Positions 24,137 through 30,505 of a stretch of 64,000 bases of DNA are shown in pieces. The first letter of the stretch is position 1. Each line of letters opens with the position of its first letter. This DNA comes from a virus. A model generated the notes under the pieces. It had not been told where the DNA came from and did not search any database. It was given only the letters and a program-made list of their open reading frames with translations. Location of the stretch: IMG/VR virus record IMGVR_UViG_3300019776_000165, positions 1 through 64,000 of that record; one strand, given 5' to 3'. A program made the translations under genes and the position numbers.

Positions 24137-24388
24137 CTAGGCCGATTGGTTGTCGCAGTCGTGGCACAGGCCACCCCAAGGGTCGTTCTCTGGCAGAGGT
24201 GCTTCGCACTCACCGCACAAAGACTCCTCGTCCTTTTCGACTGAGTATGGGGTTAGGTGTTCTACGACTTGTTCGTAGATGTCTTGAAACGGAGAGTCAG
24301 GTAGCACCTGCCCCTGTAGTAGTTGGGCGAGGTGACCAGAGACTTCGTCTAGGTCTTGCTCGTCAATCCAGATAGGGTATCTTGGCAT
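24137..24388 (-). CDS. Small zinc-ribbon protein (83 aa)
   Basis: TAATG start. A helical acidic N-terminus is followed by CGECEAPLPENDPWGGLCHDC, i.e. two Cys-x2-Cys pairs about 13 residues apart. Likely a protein- or nucleic-acid-binding adaptor. Unrecognised. Confidence 0.7.
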   Translation of the reverse strand: MPRYPIWIDEQDLDEVSGHLAQLLQGQVLPDSPFQDIYEQVVEHLTPYSVEKDEESLCGECEAPLPENDPWGGLCHDCDNQSA

Positions 24389-24684
24389 TAGTTGCTCTCC
24401 TCTACTTGCTGGTCTTTGGTCACGAGGTACGAGACGAACCCATCGAGTCGCAGGTCATCTACAACCGCATGGGCTGGTGCTGTCGAGCGACCCTTCCATA
24501 AGACTCCTTTAGGCAGGTCAATAAGCAGGGTCTCGTTGTCTTCTGCTACTGCTTCGACTGCCTTCTCGGCAGGCTCGACCATGTACTGCGGTACAGGTGG
24601 GTAACAGTTGGTCTGGAAGTGCAGGCTGATTGCCGACTTCATGTCCGTGCTACTGGCTAAACCGTACGCTGTGCTGTACCCCAT
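24388..24684 (-). CDS. Hypothetical protein, paralogue of 16978-17268 (98 aa)
   Basis: ATG at a TAATG junction (an extra three codons upstream are ignored). The central region ISLHFQTN ... LPKGVLWKGRSTAPAHAVVD aligns with the protein at 16978. The N-terminus differs. Duplicated phage-specific family; function unknown. Confidence 0.72.
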   Translation of the reverse strand: MGYSTAYGLASSTDMKSAISLHFQTNCYPPVPQYMVEPAEKAVEAVAEDNETLLIDLPKGVLWKGRSTAPAHAVVDDLRLDGFVSYLVTKDQQVEESN

Positions 24685-24824
24685 TACTTCCACGCTCCTT
24701 CTAGCGTTGCGGTGTTGTCCTCTGGCTCGTCAAAGGCTTGCTTCAACTCTTCCTCGGTCAGGTTGTCAATACGCTTGAGGCCAGCGAACAGCACTCCTTC
24801 GAGTGCCTTGGTGAAGTCTTCCAT
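24684..24824 (-). CDS. Small acidic protein (46 aa)
   Basis: ATG in a TAATG junction; ends in another TAATG. Helical: MEDFTKALEGVLFAGLKRID, LTEEELKQAF. Unrecognised. Confidence 0.62.
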   Translation of the reverse strand: MEDFTKALEGVLFAGLKRIDNLTEEELKQAFDEPEDNTATLEGAWK

Positions 24825-24961
24825 TACTTGCTTCCTTCCATGAATAGGTTGTTCAGCCATTCTGCGAAACTGTTGTCACAGGCTTCGCAGAGTGGGTGAA
24901 CTTGGTCGGCGTGTTCAACCTCGATTGAGGCGTGGCACTTGTAGCACTCGGTCTTGGTCAT
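24824..24961 (-). CDS. Small zinc-ribbon protein (45 aa)
   Basis: ATG overlaps the ssb stop (ATGA). CYKC and CEAC pairs separated by 16 residues with a His between; then an amphipathic helix. The tight link to ssb suggests a DNA-metabolism role, which is inference. Confidence 0.66.
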   Translation of the reverse strand: MTKTECYKCHASIEVEHADQVHPLCEACDNSFAEWLNNLFMEGSK

Positions 24962-25341
24962 TCGGCTACCGCTGGCTCTTGAACAAGGACGGTACGAGTG
25001 TAGTTGGAAGTACCCCACGACAGGTCGTGTCCAAGGGCTTCGCCTTCAACCTCAATGGTTGTTCCAGCGTGGTGTCCGTTGTCCCAGTCCTTGACTCGTA
25101 CTCGACCGCTTACCACAATGCGGTCACCCTTCGAGATTGAGTGGCTTACATTTATAGCCAACTGGCGGAAGACGGTGATGGTGTACCAGTTGTTGTCACC
25201 ATTGACCCACTTTTCGTTCTTTGCGTCCCACCGTCTCTCGCTTGAGGCTAGGCGGAACGAGGTAATCGGGATACCGTCTTGGGTCACTAGGTGGCGTGGA
25301 GTAGTGGCTACTAGCCCAGTCACAGTAATGCGGTCAATCAT
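24958..25341 (-). CDS. ssb: Single-stranded DNA-binding protein (127 aa)
   Basis: OB fold of the bacterial SSB type: ITVTGLVATTPR, ITSFRLASSERRWD, NWYTITVFRQLAINV, KGDRIVVSGRVRVKDWDN, then TTIEVEGEALGHDL. It lacks the acidic partner-binding tail of host SSB. First gene after promoter-like repeat C; ATG behind AGGAGAGCAAC. Confidence 0.88.
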   Translation of the reverse strand: MIDRITVTGLVATTPRHLVTQDGIPITSFRLASSERRWDAKNEKWVNGDNNWYTITVFRQLAINVSHSISKGDRIVVSGRVRVKDWDNGHHAGTTIEVEGEALGHDLSWGTSNYTRTVLVQEPAVAE

Positions 25342-25371
25342 GTTGCTCTCCTTCTTGGTTGGTGTTGCTTC

Positions 25372-25409
25372 CTTTAGCCCCCACTTGAGGACTATCAGGT
25401 AAAGTTAGT
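25372..25409 (-). promoter_or_regulatory. Leftward promoter-like repeat C
   Basis: The minus strand reads ACTAACTTTACCTGATAGT then AAGTGGGGGCTAAAG, 31 bases before the ssb start. In this copy only, TAGACA lies 18 bases before GATAGT and could act as a -35. Confidence 0.65.
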
Positions 25410-25417
25410 GTTGCTGT

Positions 25418-25669
25418 CTAGAAATGCTCTTTCATGTACCACTCTGAGCGGTTGGTGTCGAGCAGGGCTTCGAACTCTTCCTCCGAGGACACCCAATAGA
25501 AAACTGCATCGTCCACCTGCTCGGCTAGAGGGTTACCCTTCTCCAGAGCCTCGTAGAACTGGTCGTAGAGAGGCTTGTTGGGCAAGAATCCGATGTTGTA
25601 ATCTCCTCCCCACATTCCGTCTTGCCAGACGATAGTGCGTGGACGGAGTTGGTAGTGGTCGTACCACAT
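25418..25669 (-). CDS. Hypothetical protein (83 aa)
   Basis: Internal ATG (MWYDHYQLRP) behind GGAAAGGAAGCACC is the start; the frame continues upstream through the tRNA-like element, which argues against the longer form. Aromatic and acidic (DDAVFYWVSSEEEFEALL). Unrecognised. Confidence 0.7.
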   Translation of the reverse strand: MWYDHYQLRPRTIVWQDGMWGGDYNIGFLPNKPLYDQFYEALEKGNPLAEQVDDAVFYWVSSEEEFEALLDTNRSEWYMKEHF

Positions 25670-25700
25670 GGTGCTTCCTTTCCTAGAGCGTTGTTGCTCG

Positions 25701-25741
25701 TGCCTGTCGGGGACTCGCACCCCGATGTCTGCTAGTCAGGC
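25701..25741 (-). ncRNA. tRNA acceptor/T-arm mimic hairpin, copy 1
   Basis: On the minus strand: outer stem GCCTG/CAGGC, 11 unpaired bases ACTAGCAGACA, inner stem TCGGGG/CCCCGA, 7-base loop TGCGAGT, then A. It looks like a tRNA with its anticodon arm removed. Downstream lies a small GAGC-AACAAC-GCTC hairpin. Copies 2 and 3 (27862, 28270) keep the shape with different stem bases. Confidence 0.6.
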
Positions 25742-25747
25742 TGTTAC

Positions 25748-25760
25748 TTGTTTGCCTTGG
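25748..25760 (-). repeat. 13-nt intergenic repeat, copy 4
   Basis: CCAAGGCAAACAA on the minus strand, just 5' of tRNA-mimic copy 1. Confidence 0.75.
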
Positions 25761-25786
25761 CCTCGCCTCGCCGTGTGTACCAGCGA

Positions 25787-26215
25787 CTAGAACGAAGGGT
25801 CACGGTAGTCAATGGCTTTGCCAACCAACAACCGAGCGTGGCTCGAACACCACCTGCCTCGCTTGTCCTGTCGGAAGTCGGTGACCGCTTCGCCTCGCTC
25901 AAACTTGAATCCCACGATTCGTACGAAGCCTTTCTTGTCCCCACTCTTGTACCGAATGAGGTACTCGACTGACCCAGCGTACGAGTCGCTACCAATGTAG
26001 AAGGTGGCTGGTGTACCAGCCTCTGCTTCTTCGACCACGAGGTCGTGTTGCAGTTGCTGGATACGGTCGTTCATGTCCCGCAACTTACGGTACTCTTCGT
26101 GGTTGAACTTGTCCCCCACGCTGGCTCGTTGGTGCAACTCGTTGTCCAAACGAGTGACCTCGGCTTCGAGGTCTGCTACCTGCTGTCGCAGGGTGGTTGA
26201 TGAATCAGTTACCAT
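25787..26215 (-). CDS. Hypothetical coiled-coil protein (142 aa)
   Basis: ATG behind AGGAAGGACACACC. Residues 5-65 form a coiled coil (TLRQQVADLEAEVTRLDNEL), followed by a compact beta domain (EYLIRYKSGDKKGFVRIVGF) with a basic end. Unrecognised. Confidence 0.72.
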   Translation of the reverse strand: MVTDSSTTLRQQVADLEAEVTRLDNELHQRASVGDKFNHEEYRKLRDMNDRIQQLQHDLVVEEAEAGTPATFYIGSDSYAGSVEYLIRYKSGDKKGFVRIVGFKFERGEAVTDFRQDKRGRWCSSHARLLVGKAIDYRDPSF

Positions 26216-26227
26216 GGTGTGTCCTTC

Positions 26228-26458
26228 CTAGTTGGCGGTGGCTTCGAGGTACTTCCAGTTACGCTTCTCAATGGCTCGTGCATTGTAGACACCGCTCATG
26301 TCACCACAGCACTTCGAGCCATAGGGGCAGGCTGAGTAGCGGTCACGCAACAACCGAGGGTGGTGCTTCTTACCCTTGCGGTTCTTGTAGTTGGTGTAGC
26401 CGTCCTCGTTCAAGCCGAACTGTACCTCGGCTGGCTTGTCCTTGTAGGTGTTGCTCAT
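26228..26458 (-). CDS. Basic Cys-containing protein (76 aa)
   Basis: ATG behind AAGGAGAGATAC. Basic centre (YKNRKGKKHHPRLLRDRY) and a CPYGSKCCGDM cluster; zinc and nucleic-acid binding are plausible. Unrecognised. Confidence 0.68.
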   Translation of the reverse strand: MSNTYKDKPAEVQFGLNEDGYTNYKNRKGKKHHPRLLRDRYSACPYGSKCCGDMSGVYNARAIEKRNWKYLEATAN

Positions 26459-26468
26459 GTATCTCTCC

Positions 26469-26702
26469 TTAGTCGGTGGTGCTTCGTCCGAAGGTGGTGC
26501 TTACGCTGGCATAGCCAGACAGGTCGTACTCGTAGGTGTCCCACACTACGAAGCCCTGTGGTATGTGGCTTCGGCAGTAGTGACCTGCCCAGTCCCCACT
26601 ACCTTTGCCTCCAGCGTAGACCGTGGCTGGTATCGTGCAAGGGTGACCGTCATGCTGTGTCTCGCATGACTTCACCTCGTCCTTGATGATGATGTGTCCC
26701 AT
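26469..26702 (-). CDS. Hypothetical protein (77 aa)
   Basis: ATG behind AGGAGGACAAC. C-x8-C and a later HYCRSH give a possible Cys/His metal site (KSCETQHDGHPC ... GHYCRSH). Similar CxxH...C...CxxH arrangements mark small zinc proteins. Unrecognised. Confidence 0.68.
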   Translation of the reverse strand: MGHIIIKDEVKSCETQHDGHPCTIPATVYAGGKGSGDWAGHYCRSHIPQGFVVWDTYEYDLSGYASVSTTFGRSTTD

Positions 26703-26711
26703 GTTGTCCTC

Positions 26712-27020
26712 CTATAGGTAACGGTCGGGAATGTGGTCTTCGTGTCCCTGCTCTTCAGCACCCTCTTCAAGCGAGGCTAGGAACTTGCCGTGGTCACGAA
26801 TCAACTTGCCGAACCTTGCTAGTGCCTTGCCGTACGAGGTGTACTCCTTCGGCTCTTGTCCACCCCATGAGTAGACTCGGTCGTAAGGGTCAAGGTCGTT
26901 GGCTGTGTACTTCTCGACAGACCAGCGTGGCTTGCCGTCGTTGTAGTACTGCCCCGACTTCCACGACAACTCGATGATAGTCGGGCTTTCAGGGTCACCT
27001 AGAAACAGGCGTTCGTTCAT
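26712..27020 (-). CDS. Hypothetical protein (102 aa)
   Basis: TAATG start. Beta-rich N-terminus, aromatic (YYNDGKPRWSVEKYTANDLD), then a basic helix (KALARFGKLIRDHGKFLASL). Unrecognised. Confidence 0.7.
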   Translation of the reverse strand: MNERLFLGDPESPTIIELSWKSGQYYNDGKPRWSVEKYTANDLDPYDRVYSWGGQEPKEYTSYGKALARFGKLIRDHGKFLASLEEGAEEQGHEDHIPDRYL

Positions 27021-27391
27021 TACTTACCTCCGTTGTTGAGTGAACGCTGGTTGTCTTCCAGCAGGTTGGTGTAGAACCGCTTCAACCATTGGGTCTTGGT
27101 CTCGCTTGAGACATTGGTTGAGTACCCCACACGAGCCTTGATGTCGGCCAAGGTGTAGGGGTAACGCTTGACGGTGTTGGTGGCTTGGTCAAGCCCTGAG
27201 AGTACTGCTCCTCTTGTGCCTTCCCAGAGACTGATTCGGGTGAACACATCGGCAACATTCTCTTCGGTGATACGACCGACTCCAACTGCCATGAGCAACC
27301 AGCAGAGGTTCACGGTCTTGCTCTTCTCCAACTCGTTGGAGTGTAGAGCGTCTAGGTTGGCTACCTTGGTAGCGTTCCAGTCAAGCGACAT
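27020..27391 (-). CDS. Hypothetical helical protein (123 aa)
   Basis: ATG behind AAGGAAGGACAAGCCC. Helical, starting MSLDWNATKV; NLCWLLMAVGVGRITEENV and FTRISLWEG suggest an all-alpha domain. I recall similar unnamed proteins in actinophages. Function unknown. Confidence 0.72.
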   Translation of the reverse strand: MSLDWNATKVANLDALHSNELEKSKTVNLCWLLMAVGVGRITEENVADVFTRISLWEGTRGAVLSGLDQATNTVKRYPYTLADIKARVGYSTNVSSETKTQWLKRFYTNLLEDNQRSLNNGGK

Positions 27392-27494
27392 GGGCTTGTC
27401 CTTCCTTCGTTAGGCACTCAAGGCATTGACCGAGGAGTGCATGGTGTGTACTGACTTGGTTGTGGCAGAGGTCGCAGGTTATCTCGTACCCCAT
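27381..27494 (-). CDS. Zinc-ribbon microprotein (37 aa)
   Basis: ATG in a TAATG junction and an 11-base overlap with the next gene. CDLCHNQ and CLEC pairs form a compact zinc ribbon. Its 3' end also carries the next gene's Shine-Dalgarno. Confidence 0.6.
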   Translation of the reverse strand: MGYEITCDLCHNQVSTHHALLGQCLECLTKEGQAHVA

Positions 27495-27820
27495 TAGGCG
27501 TTCGCTCCCTGCTTGGCTTTGTGGCAGTCGGAGCAACTCAGGTACTCCCAGCCGAACTCGGCACAGCGGTACACCAGTCCGTCTATCTCCACTTCGTCTC
27601 CGACAGACAGAGCGGTGTGGGTGCGGTCGGCAGGCAGGACTGGCTCGATGATGTCCCAGATGTTGCCCTCGTACCAGTTGGTCTGCTTGAAGAGGTCTTC
27701 GAGCAGGTACTTGTCCGAGTAGTCCTCGTACCAGAGAGAGATAGAGGCTTCGGCGTTCTTGTAGCCGAACTCCTTGGCTAGGTCGGTGGCTACCCAGCGA
27801 ATGACGATGTCGTGCTTCAT
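27494..27820 (-). CDS. Hypothetical protein (108 aa)
   Basis: ATG behind GGGAGCAAGTC. Acidic N-terminal half (WYEDYSDKYLLEDLFKQTNW), C-terminal beta part with GDEVEIDGLVYRC and CSDC, a possible half zinc site. Unrecognised. Confidence 0.7.
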   Translation of the reverse strand: MKHDIVIRWVATDLAKEFGYKNAEASISLWYEDYSDKYLLEDLFKQTNWYEGNIWDIIEPVLPADRTHTALSVGDEVEIDGLVYRCAEFGWEYLSCSDCHKAKQGANA

Positions 27821-27861
27821 GACTTGCTCCCTTCGAGCGGTTTGGGTGAGTGTGTTACTCG

Positions 27862-27902
27862 TGCCAGCCGAGGACTCGAACCTCGGTGTCTGCCAGTCTG
27901 GC
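27862..27902 (-). ncRNA. tRNA acceptor/T-arm mimic hairpin, copy 2
   Basis: On the minus strand: outer stem GCCAG/CTGGC, 11 unpaired bases ACTGGCAGACA, inner stem CCGAGG/CCTCGG, canonical T-loop TTCGAGT, then A. It begins 7 bases after the stop of the gene at 27910. The following small hairpin is GAGT-AACAC-ACTC, with a compensatory change relative to copies 1 and 3. Confidence 0.62.
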
Positions 27903-27909
27903 GGTGGTG

Positions 27910-28227
27910 CTACTTGGCGGTCTTCTTGGCAGGCTTCTTGGTTGCAGGCTTCTTGGTAACGCCAGCCTCCTTGTAGACCTTGAACGCCAGAGGCTTCTTG
28001 TCACCGAGGGTCTTGCGAAGCACGGTGAGCGTTGCCTTCAACTGCTTGCGGACATCGGCCGAGGTGTAGGAGACCTCGTACTCGAACTCGTCAGGGTCTT
28101 TCTCGTACGACAGAGCCTGCTTCAACTTGGTGTCCTGCTGGAGAGCCAACTTGCGGACAGCCTCGGTCAGGATAGCCACCTCGTTCACGGCGAGGGTGAC
28201 TGACTCGGTGGTGGTCGTTGCGGTCAT
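27910..28227 (-). CDS. Basic-tailed protein (105 aa)
   Basis: ATG behind AGGAATCTCACC. A helical body (ILTEAVRKLALQQDTKLKQA, ADVRKQLKATLTVLRKTLG) is followed by a histone-H1-like tail (KKPATKKPAKKTAK). Likely to bind nucleic acid. Unrecognised family. Confidence 0.72.
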   Translation of the reverse strand: MTATTTTESVTLAVNEVAILTEAVRKLALQQDTKLKQALSYEKDPDEFEYEVSYTSADVRKQLKATLTVLRKTLGDKKPLAFKVYKEAGVTKKPATKKPAKKTAK

Positions 28228-28269
28228 GGTGAGATTCCTTCTTGTTGGTGGATAGAGCGGTGTTGCTCG

Positions 28270-28311
28270 TGCCTCGGACAGGAGTCGAACCTGTCCTGCG
28301 ACCTTCGAGGC
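28270..28311 (-). ncRNA. tRNA acceptor/T-arm mimic hairpin, copy 3
   Basis: On the minus strand: outer stem GCCTCG/CGAGGC, ten unpaired bases AAGGTCGCAG, inner stem GACAGG/CCTGTC, T-loop TTCGACT, then A. The 6+6 base pairs equal the 12-bp acceptor/T helix of a tRNA. It begins 9 bases after the stop of the gene at 28321. The small hairpin GAGC-AACACC-GCTC follows. Confidence 0.62.
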
Positions 28312-28320
28312 GGTTGGTGA

Positions 28321-28569
28321 CTAGGCGAAGTACAGAGTCACAGCGGAGTCGAGCAGAGTGGTGAGTCGGTCGGACTCAGCCTGCTCAATGTCCTCGCTGG
28401 TGGCGTACGACCAGTTGGTGTTACGGCGGAACTTGGCGAACTGAGCCTCGATTCGCTCGACTGCCTCAGCCAGAGCCTCGGCGTTGATAGCGATGGGCTT
28501 GGCACGGTAGTCGGCTTCACGCTGAATCTCAGCGGTCAAGACATCGGCGATGAACTCGGTGGTGAACAT
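28321..28569 (-). CDS. Hypothetical helical protein (82 aa)
   Basis: ATG behind GAGGAGCAACC; an in-frame extension to 28665 runs into the tRNA-like RNA and is rejected. Helical (FIADVLTAEIQREADYRAK, EALAEAVERIEAQFAKF). Unrecognised. Confidence 0.7.
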   Translation of the reverse strand: MFTTEFIADVLTAEIQREADYRAKPIAINAEALAEAVERIEAQFAKFRRNTNWSYATSEDIEQAESDRLTTLLDSAVTLYFA

Positions 28570-28590
28570 GGTTGCTCCTCGGTTGTGGAT

Positions 28591-28634
28591 AAAACGCCCC
28601 AACTTCTGGGGGTTACAGGGGGCGTAGCCCCCTG
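28591..28634 (-). terminator. Tandem hairpins between tRNA-like RNA and gene
   Basis: On the minus strand, CAGGGGGC-TAC-GCCCCCTG (28634-28616) is followed by CCCC-AGAAGTT-GGGG and TTTT (28611-28591). The second looks like an intrinsic terminator or attenuator between the RNA at 28639-28741 and the gene at 28569. Confidence 0.5.
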
Positions 28635-28638
28635 CTAG

Positions 28639-28741
28639 TGCCATGGACAGGATTCGAACCTGCAACTATCCCTTGGGATAGAACCATTGTCATCGAGACT
28701 GGATACTCGACCGACTACAACCAGAGGTTGTTTCGCATGGC
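28639..28741 (-). tRNA. Degenerate tRNA-Ser-like RNA (class II, CGA-like)
   Basis: The T arm is GCAGG-TTCGAAT-CCTGT and the long variable arm is CTATCCC-AA-GGGATAG. The acceptor GCCATGC/CCATGGC has one mismatch. CCAGT-CTCGATG-AC(AA)TGG is an anticodon arm with anticodon CGA but a two-base bulge, and position 37 is T. About 11 extra bases sit before the D arm. It may be a decayed tRNA-Ser or a tRNA-like RNA without decoding function. Confidence 0.45.
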
Positions 28742-29120
28742 TACCGAAGACTATTTATACTCCCGACACTCAGTTGGTTTTCGCCTGTCCCAAGCCCAAT
28801 GTTGGTGGGTGTTTTTGTCGTTTTTTGCGGAGCCGAAGCAACGCCACGATTACCAGTCGTGGAACGCCAGAGGGTTGGTTAGGTGACCGAGCCTGTTCGC
28901 AGTTTCGTTCGATTCGTCCGACCGTATAGGTCGTTGTCCTCCCCCGAAGTGCGGTGGAACGCAGGTGGTATCACCAAGCGAACGCCAGCCGTTTTTGGCT
29001 GTGTCCCTTTGCGGAGTCTGCTGTTGAGTTGTCAAACCGTTTCTGCCCCTCCCGAAGGGAGAAGCACCGAGGTGAATCGGGCTGGTGGAGTGACGGCTGG
29101 GGAGCGGTACTCACACCATT
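28742..29120. other. Non-coding stretch with orphan anticodon-arm hairpin
   Basis: No convincing gene on either strand. The minus strand holds CCACGA-CTGGTAA-TCGTGG (28844-28862), which has the stem and 7-base loop of a tRNA anticodon arm (GGT) but no T arm next to it. There is also a TTCG hairpin near 29047-29065. The open frame at 28850-29035 lacks a Shine-Dalgarno. Confidence 0.4.
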
Positions 29121-29155
29121 CGACCCCCACCCCATGACTATCAGGTAAAGTTAGT
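29121..29155 (-). promoter_or_regulatory. Leftward promoter-like repeat D
   Basis: The minus strand reads ACTAACTTTACCTGATAGT, then CATGGGGTGGGGGTCG; the 19-base core equals copies A and C and the tail diverges. It is the outermost copy, 380 bases upstream of the tRNA-like RNA. Confidence 0.6.
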
Positions 29156-29526
29156 AGACCCCTTGGGAGAGTAAGGCGAGAGACCTGTTACCTACTCAGA
29201 ATGACCCCGTCTCGCCCGTAGTCTGGTGATACCGACAGACCGTCCTCGCACGACCTCAGACAGTAGCCCAGCAGGCCACAGGAGGCCCGTAGACGGCACG
29301 AAACCCCTCGGCAAGGGAATCACCCAGCCAGCCCCCCATCGCCCCCCTACAGCCCCCCCACGGTTAGACGAGGTTGCGAGCGAACCCGCCCCAGGTGACA
29401 GCCATGGTTGACGCTATAAAAGTCAGGCAGTAGCCTAAAACGACGATATTAGTTGTCTGTTAGGGGGTGAAACAACGGTTTCCGCACATTGGGTGGGGGG
29501 TTGACAACCGATTTAGTGGTTTATCC
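29156..29526. other. Non-coding, C-rich stretch with palindrome
   Basis: No gene supported. Plus-strand TTGACG (29408) with TAGCCT 17 bases on, and TTGACA (29501), are only weak promoter candidates. GGTTG-A-CAACC (29499-29509) is a short palindrome overlapping the TTGACA and could be an operator. C-runs at 29330-29360 are striking. Confidence 0.4.
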
Positions 29527-30036
29527 CTAAAAGGCCCCACCATCCTTGTCTTCAAAGGGGATAAACTCGCTTGGTGGCACATAGTAACGGTTCTCGAAGT
29601 ACTCGCCAACCTCTGGGACCTCTAACATTGGCAGGTAACCAAAGATGCGGACCTCTGAGAAGGTGGTGTCGTCGACAACTTCTGTGCCTACAAGGATTTT
29701 GCGGGCTTGGATGTCTTTTTCCCACACTGGGACACCGTCACGGGTGCGGCGTGAGCGCACTTCAATGTCTGTGCCAACATCTGGCAGGTTTTTGCGGTGG
29801 TTGTGTTCACTATTGGGGTAGGTGATTTGACCTCCCCATACTTGGTGTAAGTATTTTGCTACAGCCCATTCTGTGACGGCGGCTCGGAGCGACGCTAGAA
29901 GGTCATGCTCTAAATACTTTTTGTTGTTACCAGCGTAGGATGGCTTGTCTATGGAGCCCCACTTGCCCATCCACCTGTGTTTGGCGGCGTCTACGCACTG
30001 ATGTACTTCTTCTTTTGTTAAATGAACAGTTATCAT
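29527..30036 (-). CDS. Possible PD-(D/E)xK-like nuclease (169 aa)
   Basis: ATG behind GGAGGATTAA. SLRAAVTEWAVAKYLHQVWG, then LPDVGTDIEVRSRRTRDG with VWEKDI, resembles a restriction-like fold: a helix with Glu, then Asp and Glu-x-Arg on paired strands. The usual Lys is Arg or Ser, so the assignment is weak. It is isolated from the other leftward genes by 370 non-coding bases. It could also be an unrelated homing-type or immunity protein. Confidence 0.45.
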   Translation of the reverse strand: MITVHLTKEEVHQCVDAAKHRWMGKWGSIDKPSYAGNNKKYLEHDLLASLRAAVTEWAVAKYLHQVWGGQITYPNSEHNHRKNLPDVGTDIEVRSRRTRDGVPVWEKDIQARKILVGTEVVDDTTFSEVRIFGYLPMLEVPEVGEYFENRYYVPPSEFIPFEDKDGGAF

Positions 30037-30199
30037 TTAATCCTCCTCACTGTCCAGTCTAGTGGTGTGGGGGAGATTTTCCAAGACGGTGGGGGGATGT
30101 TTTCCAACAGCGAAACAAGCAATAATGGTGGGGCGTTTTACGATTAAATTTAGGTTTCTATCTGTCACACTAATAGAAAGACTTTAAGGAGTTAATGTC
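30037..30199. promoter_or_regulatory. Divergent intergenic region
   Basis: Separates leftward and rightward genes, so it should hold promoters for both. The plus strand has TTTACG (about 30139) and TATCTG 16 bases later. A GATTTTCCAAGACGGTGGGG segment is partly repeated as GATGTTTTCCAACAG. Not firmly assigned. Confidence 0.4.
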
Positions 30200-30457
30200 A
30201 TGGAGTTCAGCAACCAGCCAATCCACAAGTTGCGTAGAGGCGCAGTCTACTCGATTGCATCCGCAACAGGTGCAGCCATGGGACTTGCAGCAGGCCACCA
30301 AATGGGGCTACCAGCAGACGCAGACTTTTGGCACCACGCCGTAGGAGACGCAGTACTAGCAGCCAGCGTAGCAGCCCCCGCACTAACAGCGGGCATCCTA
30401 CACGGCACCGCTAAACTACACGACGCCGTCAGCAAGCGCCAATTCAAGCGCCGCTAA
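30200..30457 (+). CDS. Small membrane protein (85 aa)
   Basis: ATG after TTAAGGAGTTAATGTC. Two hydrophobic Ala/Gly-rich segments (SIASATGAAMGLAAGHQMG and AVLAASVAAPALTAGIL) flanked by basic residues, ending RQFKRR. Likely inner-membrane; holin-like in shape but far from the lysis genes. Confidence 0.65.
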   Translation: MEFSNQPIHKLRRGAVYSIASATGAAMGLAAGHQMGLPADADFWHHAVGDAVLAASVAAPALTAGILHGTAKLHDAVSKRQFKRR

Positions 30458-30505
30458 AAAAAAGTTCAAGGGGCGTAAAAAAATTTCCCACGGTTGGAGC
30501 CTTCA

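Noticed and set aside
23858-24375. Plus-strand frames of 100-128 codons opposite the small leftward genes
   Set aside because: The minus frames have Shine-Dalgarno sites, tight junctions and zinc motifs; the plus frames have none.
28850-29035. Minus-strand open frame of 61 codons
   Set aside because: Starts at TTG without a Shine-Dalgarno, odd composition, and lies in a region with RNA-like hairpins.
29226-29411. Plus-strand open frame of 61 codons, Pro/Arg-rich
   Set aside because: No ribosome site and a composition that merely reflects C-runs; judged non-coding.
29499-29530. TTGACA at 29501 as a strong plus-strand promoter
   Set aside because: No acceptable -10 at 16-18 bases, and the downstream gene is on the other strand; kept only as a palindrome.
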